From Treponema sp. (GTDB taxonomy: Bacteria > Spirochaetota > Spirochaetia > Treponematales > Breznakiellaceae): a stretch of DNA of 64,000 nt. Below are positions 56,525 through 64,000 of this stretch, in pieces; the first letter of the stretch is position 1, and every line of letters starts with the position of its first letter. The DNA lies in contig WRLP01000007.1 in the NCBI GenBank assembly GCA_009777535.1, positions 57,619-121,618 of the forward strand, read 5' to 3'. The notes under the pieces are model-generated. The model searched no databases and was not told where the DNA came from. It was given only the letters and a program-made list of their open reading frames with translations. The position numbers and the translations under genes were made by a program.

Positions 56525-57918
56525 AACTCAGACCGTGCAACCCTGAACCCCAAATCATCCAGCCGCAGAAAAGGCTCCCCGCGATGACGTATAGCCGAAC
56601 GCAGCGCTGCTCCGCTTTCGAACCAGCTGCCGCCGCGGGCTATCTTCCGGTTCCACCGCCCTGCAGTTGACCCTTGCGGATCGGTTTGAGGTGCGGTATT
56701 GTAATCCGTGTACCAGTCCCAAACCCATTCGGTAACATTTCCGTGCATATCGTATAAACCCCATGCGTTAGGTGAAAAGCTGCCGGCAGGCATTGTTGTG
56801 TTGCGGCTAATACCTTGCGCGTTGTTATTGTAGGGGCGCCGTCCGTTGTAGTTTGCTTCGTGGGTTGTGATATTGTCTCCGGTAAAGAAAGGCCCCGTGG
56901 TACCGGCGCGGCAGGCATACTCCCATTCCGCTTCGGTGGGAAGGCGGTATCCGTTTGCACGTGTATTCCAGAACACTGCATCACCCTGCCGGCTGTACAC
57001 GGGAGTAAGTCCTTCCATCTCACTGCGTTTGTTGCAATACTCAATCGCATCATCCCAGCTCACCATTTCCACGGGCAGCCTGGCGCCCTTTGCATGGCTG
57101 GGATTTGTTCCCGTAACGGCTTCGTATTCTTCCTGGGTTACTTCATATTTCCCGATATAAAAAGCGCTGAGCGTTACCTGATGTTGTACTTCATCTCCTG
57201 CGCGCGATGGTTCTGTTTCAGGGCTGCCCATTGTAAAAGTGCCGCCTTCTATCCGCACCATTTCTATCGGGGTTCCCCTCGCAGGCGGCCGGGCGGGTGA
57301 TACCCTAACATGTTGGCTGCTGCTCTGTTGTTCCATGCCTTGCTGGGCTGAAGAACCAGCGGTAGAAGTACCGGCGGCAGAAAAACCGGCGGCATCTTGC
57401 AGAAGATAACTTAAACGCTGATCATTTATTACAGTTAAAAGAGTTGCGGTTTCCCTTGCTGCACTTTCAACATTGATGGCGTAAACCCTGAACCTGAATT
57501 CTCTGCCCAGGCTTACAAGTGATCCCGTAATAATCCCCTGGGCGCCGAGCATCCTTCCTATTGCCTGGGCGGACTCATCGCTCACCTCACCGGAGAGCTG
57601 TAAGTTCATCTCTTCCCTGACAAGGGCAAGGTTGCTGCGGTCAACTACGACAAGTTTTTTGGCATTGGTAAGGCTGCCCATCAGCTCCTCGACAACATAG
57701 TCAGAAAGATTTTCTGATGGAGAGCTGAAATTGATAACGGCAACAATTGTAGATTCACCAAGGCTTGTGTTGATATCACCGGCGGCAATTTGAATTGCTT
57801 CATCCAGGGTAAGGCCGGCGCCGCCGCCCGAACCGGCAGTCTTGCAGCCAGGCGCCAGGCAAATAACCAGGCATATTAATAGAAGCAATATGAGTTCGAT
57901 GCACTTTTTTTTCATCAT
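56521..57918 (-). CDS. CsgG-like + SUMF1/FGE-like lipoprotein 2
   Basis: 465 residues, AAGGAG site before ATG 57918. Lipoprotein signal ending LAPGC (Cys about 25). Domain 1 (about 35-175) resembles the CsgG/LpoB assembly fold: STIVAVINFSSPSENLSDYVVEEL, VVVDRSNLALVREE, QAIGRMLGAQGIITGSL. A Gln/Ser linker leads to domain 2 (about 225-465), the formylglycine-generating-enzyme-like fold: EGGTFTMGSPETEPSRAGDE, EVTQEEYEAVTGTNPS, RLPTEAEWEYACRAGTTG, MHGNVTEWVWDWY, LGFRVARSEL. The catalytic cysteine pair of true FGE, expected in the GGSW...R..R...LGFR segment, is absent, so an enzymatic role is unlikely. Tandem paralogue of the upstream gene. Confidence 0.8.
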   Translation of the reverse strand: MMKKKCIELILLLLICLVICLAPGCKTAGSGGGAGLTLDEAIQIAAGDINTSLGESTIVAVINFSSPSENLSDYVVEELMGSLTNAKKLVVVDRSNLALVREEMNLQLSGEVSDESAQAIGRMLGAQGIITGSLVSLGREFRFRVYAINVESAARETATLLTVINDQRLSYLLQDAAGFSAAGTSTAGSSAQQGMEQQSSSQHVRVSPARPPARGTPIEMVRIEGGTFTMGSPETEPSRAGDEVQHQVTLSAFYIGKYEVTQEEYEAVTGTNPSHAKGARLPVEMVSWDDAIEYCNKRSEMEGLTPVYSRQGDAVFWNTRANGYRLPTEAEWEYACRAGTTGPFFTGDNITTHEANYNGRRPYNNNAQGISRNTTMPAGSFSPNAWGLYDMHGNVTEWVWDWYTDYNTAPQTDPQGSTAGRWNRKIARGGSWFESGAALRSAIRHRGEPFLRLDDLGFRVARSEL

Positions 57919-59276
57919 AATCCGCTCCTTGCAACCCTAAAGCCAATGGTCTGAAGCCTTACATTAATACCGCCCGCCCAGCGTTTGGCCGACCGTATAT
58001 CCCTTGCCCTGTTTGTAAAGCCGCCGCCCCGGAGGGTTTTAAGATCATAGTCGTTTCTGGACGGCCCCTGGGGATCTGTCTGGGAGGCAGTATTGTATTC
58101 TGCATACCAGTCCCATACCCATTCATTAACATTTCCGTGCATTCCATGAAAGCCCCAGGGGTTCGGCGGAAGGCTGCCAACGGGTACTGTGGTGTCACGC
58201 GACATACCTCTGACGGTGCCTGTATAGGGAAAGTTTCCGTCGTAGTTTGCTTCGTTAGGCGAAATATTGTCTCCTGTATTGAAAGGTCCGGTTGTTCCGG
58301 CGCGGCAGGCATACTCCCATTCCGCTTCTGTTGGCAGCCTGTACCCGTTAGCCCTCGTGTCCCAGATTGTTAAATCGCCGCTGCGCGTATACGCAGGGGT
58401 AAGTCCTTCCCTGATACTGCGGCGGTTACAGTATTCAATCGCTTCATACCAGTTCACTCCCTGCACCGGAAGTTTCGCTCCTTTGAAATAGCTGGGGTTT
58501 TCTTCCATCACTTCTTCGTATTCTTCTTGACTTATTTCACACTTTCCCAAATAAAAAGTGCTTATTGTTACCTGATGACGCTCTTCATTCTCGGCCCTGC
58601 CCGCTTCCGTTTCCGGGCTGCCCATCGTAAAAACGCCGCTTTCTACCATTATAAGCCCTCCTGCTATTTCCCTGACAGGCCGTTGTCTGACAGGGGCTGC
58701 AGTTCGATTGGCATCCGCCGATGCAGGAGAGCCCTGGGGCGGCGGGTCTTGAGCAATTAAATCCGCGCCTCGAAGCAGGTAACTTAGGAGCTGATCATTT
58801 CTAACAGTTAAAAGAGTCGCGGTTTCTCTTGCCGCGCTTTCCACGTTGATAGTGTAGACTCTGAACCGGTAATCCCGGCCCAAGCTTACAAGGGAACCGG
58901 TAATTATTCCCTGTGCCCCAAGCATCCTTCCTATTGCCTGGGCAGACTCATCGCTTACCTCGCCGGAAAGATGTAAGTCCATTTCCTCCCTGACAAGGTC
59001 AAGATTGTTCCGGTCTACCACGACAAGTTTTTTTTCATTTATTAGATTTCCCATCAACTCTTCGATGACATAATCAGAAAGATTTTCAGAGGAGGAACTA
59101 AAATTGATAACGGCAACAACTGTAGATTCGCCAAGGCTTGTGTTGATATCACCGGCGGCAATTTGTATTGCCTCGTCAAGGGTAATAGCAGAGCTGCTGC
59201 CTGAACCGAGGGACCTACAGCCAAGAATTAGCGAGATAAAAAAAATGATGGGGATGCTTCTGCAGAAAATTTTCAT
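57915..59276 (-). CDS. CsgG-like + SUMF1/FGE-like lipoprotein 1
   Basis: 453 residues with the same architecture as the following gene. Lipoprotein signal ends SLILGC (Cys about 20); CsgG-like part (STVVAVINFSSSSENLSDYVIEEL, VVVDRNNLDLVREE, RMLGAQGIITGSLVSLG); SUMF1-like domain from about 215 (ESGVFTMGSPETEAGRAENE, RLPTEAEWEYACRAGTTG, MHGNVNEWVWDWY, LRGGGFTNRARDIRSAKRW, IGFRVARSGL). No FGE catalytic cysteines in the terminal block. The CsgG-like halves are much more alike than the linkers, showing tandem duplication. Its stop overlaps the ATGATG start of the next gene. Probably periplasmic-facing outer-membrane proteins. Confidence 0.8.
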   Translation of the reverse strand: MKIFCRSIPIIFFISLILGCRSLGSGSSSAITLDEAIQIAAGDINTSLGESTVVAVINFSSSSENLSDYVIEELMGNLINEKKLVVVDRNNLDLVREEMDLHLSGEVSDESAQAIGRMLGAQGIITGSLVSLGRDYRFRVYTINVESAARETATLLTVRNDQLLSYLLRGADLIAQDPPPQGSPASADANRTAAPVRQRPVREIAGGLIMVESGVFTMGSPETEAGRAENEERHQVTISTFYLGKCEISQEEYEEVMEENPSYFKGAKLPVQGVNWYEAIEYCNRRSIREGLTPAYTRSGDLTIWDTRANGYRLPTEAEWEYACRAGTTGPFNTGDNISPNEANYDGNFPYTGTVRGMSRDTTVPVGSLPPNPWGFHGMHGNVNEWVWDWYAEYNTASQTDPQGPSRNDYDLKTLRGGGFTNRARDIRSAKRWAGGINVRLQTIGFRVARSGL

Positions 59277-59396
59277 TGATAGAGAATATTACCACATTTT
59301 TCTTATAACCAGATAGGTGTATATTTAAGTCATTCTGTAAAATCAGGCTCTTTCGCCCTCTGTTCCAGGCGCCAGGTACTATTTTTTTGTTAATTT

Positions 59397-59419
59397 TTAG
59401 CCAAAAGGCTAATTTTTTT
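59397..59419 (+). terminator. Terminator-like hairpin TTAGCC/GGCTAA
   Basis: Stem TTAGCC/GGCTAA, loop AAAA, followed by seven T. No plus-strand gene lies just upstream, so it may protect the next gene from read-through or be a remnant. It is 15 bp before the TATAAT box at 59434. Confidence 0.4.
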
Positions 59420-59433
59420 AGCTAATAATGTGA

Positions 59434-59439
59434 TATAAT
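59434..59439 (+). promoter_or_regulatory. Extended -10 promoter of the phase-variable lipoprotein
   Basis: TGATATAAT (extended -10, TATAAT 59434-59439). No good -35, as expected for extended -10 promoters. Transcripts would start near 59446 and run through three hairpins to the ATG at 59614. Confidence 0.5.
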
Positions 59440-59477
59440 GGACCTAGTCAGGAAGCCGGTTGCTTCCCTACCAGACC

Positions 59478-59585
59478 CTGCATTTTCTCCCGTTTCGTTG
59501 AAACGGTGCGAAAATGCAGTTTATAAGGAAATTTTTCAGAAACTGAAGTTTCCGAAAAATAACCCGCAGTTTTTTGATGCGGGTT
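59478..59585 (+). promoter_or_regulatory. Three consecutive hairpins in the 5' leader
   Basis: H1 59478-59519: CTGCATTTTC...CCGTTTC-GTT-GAAACGG...GAAAATGCAG. H2 59531-59560: ATTTTTC-A-GAAAC-TGAA-GTTTC-C-GAAAAAT. H3 59561-59585: AACCCGCA/TGCGGGTT with a T-rich loop. All are near-perfect. They occupy most of the leader between promoter and ribosome-binding site (AAGGAG at about 59602). None has a terminator U-tract. Confidence 0.55.
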
Positions 59586-59613
59586 ATAAACCATTAAAGT
59601 AAAGGAGTAGATT

Positions 59614-62600
59614 ATGAGAAACAGTACTATTGACAAAGGGGGCGGAAGTATGGTAACCTGTAAGAGACCAGTCACCAGTCACCAGTCACCAGTCACCAGT
59701 CACCAGTCACCAGTCACCAGTCACCAGTCACCAGTCACCAGTCACCAGTCACCAGTCACCAGTCACCAGTCACCAAATTTTTAAATAGTAGATTCTTTTC
59801 AATTCTTGCTATTTTAGCCCTATCTCTTGTCTTTATCGCCTGTCCAACTGATGGCGGCGGAAGTTCGGGTAGTAAAACCATCGACGATATTGTAATTTCT
59901 GCGCTACAGGAAGACTTTTTCGTCATTGACGGCGAGTTCGATTTAGATGCCCTGCTTCTGGAACTCGAAGACTTCGAAATAACTGTAAATTACAGTGATG
60001 GTACAAGTACGACTGTGGGCATAGGCAATTGTACCATCAGCGGCTTTGATCCCGATGTCGAGGGTGAGCAGGAAATAACCGTAAGTTTTGGCGGTAAAAG
60101 CGTAAGTTTTACAGTTACTGTTTACTCCGCCGATAACTTTGTCGCTGTGGAGGGAGTTAGCCTGAACAAAACTGCCGTAACAATAGAAGCAGGCGGTACG
60201 GAGACCCTTGCTGCGGTTTTTGACCCTGAAGACGCGAGCGAGAAGCGCGTAAGGTGGGAGAGCGATAATCCCGCTCTAGCCGCTGTGAACGTTTATGGTG
60301 TTATCAATGTACCGGAAGACGCAGAAGAAGGTACAGCTACCATAACTGTAACAACCATTGACGGCGGCTTAACAGCGACATGTGTTGTTACAGTAACAAC
60401 AGACGGCGAACCCACACAGAACCTTGAAAACCTTACGGTTAGCCTGACAGCCGGAGACGGCTTGGTAACGCTAGCTCCGCAAGCGACGGCGGCAGGTTTC
60501 GCTTTCTATTACAATAAGAGCGCCGCCTCTGTTACAGCACCGGCTTACGGCGCTGCGATTACGACAATCACAGGGGCCGTCGCATACACCACAGCTACAG
60601 ACATAAACGGCCCTAATGGCACTGCAATTTATGTCCAGGTTTACAAGGTTGAAACAACGGGCAGTGCCATTGTCGGCTTCGGGCAGGCATACAGAACGCC
60701 GACGGCAACACCCGACACTGGTGCGCCGGTACCCGGTGGAAGCGGTGCGATAACAACCGCAAGTGTTACGCAAAATTCACTGACCCTCAATTGGGCAAAG
60801 GCCACAGATGATGTATCCGCTACTTCTGCATTAAGGTACTTTGTCTATCAAAAAGATAGCGCTTTTACCATGAGCGCTGGCTTGCCCACAGACGGCACAT
60901 TGTTGAATACAGGCGGCGCACTGGATATTGCGACATTCAATGTCAGCAGTCTTTTACAGGGCACAACCTATTTCTTTATCGTTGTGGTTGAAGATGAAGC
61001 TGGTAACAGGGCCGCGTATACAGCGGTAAGCGAGATAACTGCTGCGGCGCTCACCTACGAAATCAGCGCTTCAACCTTGACATCATTTGGCTCGCTTGCG
61101 ACGCCATACACGCAGCCGGCAGCGCAAACGGTAATTATTACCAATACCGGTACGGGGGCGGTTACGCTGACCCAGCCGACGGCGGTTGATTATGACATCG
61201 GTACATTATCGGCGACAGCCATTGCGGCGGGCGAAACGGCGACCTTCACCGTTCAGCCGAAAGCGGGTTTGGCGGTTGGACCTCACAATGAAACAATTAC
61301 AATTAGCGGCTCGAACGAAACGAGTGCGACGGTAAGCGCAGAGTTAGTCATAACTGATCCCGGTGACGGCTCTGCGAGCAATCCCTTTAAGGTAAGAAAC
61401 CTGGCCGACCTACAGAAGGTGGGCACAGAAACCGCCGCAGACGGCTGGTCGCTTTCGGCGCATTACGAACAAACCGCAACCATAAACACTGTCAGCATAA
61501 ATAACTGGACGCCCATCGGAACCGGTACCGCCCCCTTTACCGGCGTGTATAACGGCGGCGGCTATGAAATCACAAATCTAAAAATCGACGATAGTAGCGG
61601 CGATTACAAAGGCTTGTTCGGACATATAAACGCAAGCGCTGCATTGGTACAAAATGTACGCCTGACCAATGTTTCCATAACAGGAAATGATTGTGTCGGC
61701 GGCATAGTGGGGCAAATTTCAAACGGGACGGTACAAAACTGCCGTGTTTTGGAAGGAAGCATCACCGGCGTTCTCCGCACTGGAGGCATTGCAGGGGCAA
61801 TTCTCGCAAATGGTGTAGTGCAAAATTGTTATGTTTCCGGGGCAACTGCCCCTACTGTTACCGCAACAGGCGCATCAGCGACAGTTAATGTCTATCCCGG
61901 CGGTATAGCAGGGTCCAACACCGGTATTGTAAAAAATTGCTATTCTACGGCTAATGTCACCGGCTTTAATGCAGGCGGTGTGGTTGGACGTAGTATTTCA
62001 GGTTCAAATGTAGTGTTCTGCTATGCTACCGGAACAGTTGAGGCGACCGGAACCGGCGGCTTTGGCGGCGGCATAATCGGGTATAATATGAACGCCAGTG
62101 GTATTACTACCAACGGCTGCGTTGCGCTTAATACCAGCATTACTTTAAGCAATACGAGCTCGGCCACCGTTCCTGGCCGGTTCGGGCGCATTGTGGGATA
62201 CATCGCCAGCGGAGCTGTCTTAACAGGCGGCAATAATTATGCGCACAAAATTATGAGTATGACTGTCGCCGGCGAAATCCATACGCCAACTGACGAAGTT
62301 ACCGAAAAAGACGGCGCAAATATTACCTCGGCCCAATGGGGCGCGCAGTCATGGTACATCGACAGCAGCAACTGGGGCGGCACGGCATGGAACTTTGCTG
62401 ACGATTGGGAAATGGGAACTTACCTGCCCATATTAAGGGGCTTTGCTGGCGATGCGCAGAATCCCTCATTGGGCCCTGCCGGCTCAGAGAACAATCCCTT
62501 TTTGGTAGCCAACATCTTCGATTTACAGATGGTATCCAGCGGCTCTACCCACAACGGCGGGACCTGGACACGCGACTCGCACTATCTGCAGACCGCTAAT

Positions 62601-63545
62601 ATCGATGCAAGCAGTGAACCAAATTGGTCACCGCTGGGGGGAAGGGAAACAACCGATGGTTTCGCCGGTGTTTATGACGGAAGCGGCTATTCTATCCAGA
62701 ACCTTACCATTTACATTAGCAAAACCAGCGGCTCCACCAGTGCTGCTGATGGTTCCAAGGGTTTATTTGCACGCATAGTAGCGGCGGGAGCAGTCAGGAA
62801 TCTGGCTTTACCCGGGGCCAGTATTTATGCCAGAGCTCAAGGTGCTGCTGCCCAAATAGGCGGCATAGCGGGTAGAAATGACGGCACCATTAAAAACTGC
62901 TATGTTACAGGCACTGTAACGGGCGATTCAACGGTTGGCGGTATTGCGGGCAGCAACTACGGCGAGATACTGAACTGCTATACCACCTGCGCTATAGACT
63001 ATGTCAATCCATCAGGAGGATCAGCCGGCGGGATAGCGGGCAGGATCTTCAGCGGCGGCAGGGTACAGTACTGCTACGCTACGGGTACAGTTAGAGGCCG
63101 CAACAATGTCGGCGGAATAGCGGGAGATAATCAATCGGGGTCTTATGTAGTTAACTGCGTTGCAATGAATCCAAGTGTTACGGAGGAGTCCGGTTCCGGT
63201 GGTAACGGGATTGGCCGTGTTGTAAGTACAAATACAGGCACCGGCGCATTGAGCAATAATTACGCACGGGGAGCATACGGTGGCGGCGGCGATTACCTGA
63301 GGCTGTATCAACCCACAGGAACCCAAGTACCCGCGACACAGGTTACCGGCGACGTTGGCCTTGGTCGTAGGCAGGGCGCAAATGCCACAGCAGATAACAC
63401 ACACGGCGCAAACAGCGGTACCTGGTGGGATAGTTTTGGCTATAGCGCCGATAACTGGGACCCTGCGATAAACCGCCTGCCTCATCTTAAAACCACCAGA
63501 GGCGAAGATTTTGCAGAAGTGCAGAATCCGACAGCAACGCTGTAA
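59614..63545 (+). CDS. GLUG-repeat lipoprotein, phase-variable and currently out of frame
   Basis: ATG 59614 has AAGGAG 6 nt upstream. Its frame runs through 15.4 copies of a 7-bp repeat and ends at TAA 59782-59784. The signal peptide and lipobox (SRFFSILAILALSLVFIAC, Cys at 59841) and the rest of the protein are in another frame, open from 59664 to 63545. That frame has no start before GTG 60015. Gaining one repeat, or losing two, would join them. Domains: short lipoprotein head (QEDFFVIDGEFDLDALLLEL), Ig-like BIG4/BIG2 domains (VEGVSLNKTAVTIEAGGTE), fibronectin III-like (TLNWAKATDDV), a HYDIN-like beta domain, then two blocks of GLUG units (GGIVG..., VQNC...). Expected at the cell surface. 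Confidence 0.7.
59667..59774 (+). repeat. Heptanucleotide (ACCAGTC) tandem repeat, 15.4 copies
   Basis: 108 bp of perfect ACCAGTC units between the start codon and the signal peptide of the lipoprotein. Translated in the ATG frame it gives VTSHQSP units. Seven is not a multiple of three, so each gain or loss shifts the reading frame: a classical slipped-strand switch. Confidence 0.95.
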
Positions 63546-63698
63546 CAAAGAGCAAAGAGGATTGAGGAATGAATTTTACCACTAACCACACTAACAAACA
63601 CGAACTTTTAGTTTGTAGTTTTATCTATAGCTTGACTTGTTCGAGTGGTTCGAGTGGTTCGTGGTTAAAAAAATTCAAATAAATTTAAGGAGTGAATT
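63546..63698. repeat. Intergenic region with GTTCGAGTGG repeats
   Basis: Between the two lipoprotein genes: TAACCAC and GTGGTTA arms about 70-80 bp apart, and short direct repeats GTTCGAGTG (63639-63658). Similar in style to the CCGTGT repeat at 2140-2358. No promoter is evident, so the second gene may be read from the first. Confidence 0.35.
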
Positions 63699-64000
63699 AT
63701 GAAGAGGAAACATTTTTTAGCGGGGATTGCAATAATTTTTGCAATCATTTTCACACTGACGGCCTGTCCAACTGAGGGCGGCGGCGGAAGTTCGGGCGGC
63801 AAAATCATCGACGATATTGTCATTCCGGTGATACAGGAAGACTTTTTCGTCATCGACGGCGAATTCGATTTAGATGCCCTGCTTCTGGAACTCGAAGACT
63901 TCGAAATAACTGTAAATTACAGTGATGGTACGAGTACGACTGTGGGCATAGGCGATTGTACCATCAGCGGCTTTGATCCCGATGTCGAGGGTGAGCAGGA
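63699..64000 (+). CDS. Lipoprotein paralogue of the phase-variable gene, N-terminal part
   Basis: Cut by the window end; 100 residues visible. ATG with TAAGGAG site. Signal peptide MKRKHFLAGIAIIFAIIF then LTAC lipobox. The following segment (QEDFFVIDGEFDLDALLLEL to FDPDVEGEQ) is almost identical, at DNA level too, to the corresponding part of the preceding gene (59905-60070). It has a normal signal peptide without the heptanucleotide repeat, so this copy should be constitutively in frame. Likely continues with the same Ig-like and GLUG domains. Confidence 0.8.
   Translation, partial: MKRKHFLAGIAIIFAIIFTLTACPTEGGGGSSGGKIIDDIVIPVIQEDFFVIDGEFDLDALLLELEDFEITVNYSDGTSTTVGIGDCTISGFDPDVEGEQ

Noticed and set aside
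59667..59774. CRISPR-like array at the heptanucleotide repeat
   Set aside because: Units are 7 bp and contiguous with no spacers.
60015..60017. GTG 60015 as the true start of the GLUG lipoprotein
   Set aside because: It falls inside a conserved block shared with the downstream paralogue, 58 codons after the lipobox cysteine, and would give a protein without a signal peptide. The phase-off explanation fits better.

Overview
The window looks like a chromosomal segment of an anaerobic spirochaete, most like the Treponema lineage found in termite hindguts. This is inference. It rests on an electron-bifurcating type [FeFe]-hydrogenase operon, many lipoproteins with relaxed spirochaete-like lipoboxes, GLUG-repeat surface proteins, lipoproteins fusing CsgG-like and SUMF1 domains, and GAF-PAS-cyclase signalling. 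No rRNA, tRNA or CRISPR array was seen. Base composition is mixed: the hydrogenase and surface-protein regions are GC-richer, while roughly 40.3-54.5 kb is visibly AT-richer.

Layout. 1-6.1 kb: surface/lipoprotein genes (FecR-domain fragment, a lipoprotein of unknown family, a 1212-residue repeat lipoprotein). 6.1-7.7 kb: two small toxin-antitoxin-like pairs. 7.7-9.7 kb: divergent 2-hydroxyacid dehydrogenase and asparaginase around a 26-bp palindrome. 9.8-16.9 kb: one apparent operon of five hydrogenase genes followed by a purine permease and DeoC. 16.9-21.3 kb: Hsp20, a YmdB-like phosphoesterase with substituted metal ligands, a TPR protein, a cyclase-like protein and a MocA-like nucleotidyltransferase. 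21.3-25.7 kb: two beta-carbonic anhydrase genes encoding identical proteins. Each sits behind the same structured leader, and they flank two membrane proteins. 25.7-35.8 kb: an Mrp/Mbh-type cation antiporter operon with four antiporter-like subunits and a 17-unit histidine-rich repeat. 35.8-40.2 kb: HEAT-repeat protein and adenylate cyclase. 40.3-53.3 kb: SWIM protein and a type I restriction-modification locus. Its specificity gene is split into cassettes bounded by inverted sites beside a tyrosine recombinase. 53.4-56.5 kb: pRiA4b ORF-3-like protein, DUF1801 protein and LCP protein. 56.5-59.3 kb: tandem CsgG/SUMF1 lipoproteins. 59.4-64 kb: a GLUG lipoprotein switched off by a heptanucleotide repeat, then a start-intact paralogue cut by the window end.

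How they may work together. The hydrogenase operon would couple H2 with NAD(H) and ferredoxin. The Mrp/Mbh-like complex would exchange Na+ and H+. The duplicated carbonic anhydrases, the small His-rich exported protein and the antiporter operon lie side by side on one strand. This makes a candidate CO2/bicarbonate and ion-homeostasis island, but the functional link is a hypothesis. The restriction locus and the GLUG lipoprotein show two different phase-variation mechanisms, DNA inversion and slipped-strand repeat change, aimed at phage defence and the cell surface.

The strongest candidates for something new are the four-site hsdS shuffling locus, the Mrp-type operon with its histidine array and two MrpD-like plus two MrpA/NuoL-like subunits, and the conserved carbonic-anhydrase leader RNA.
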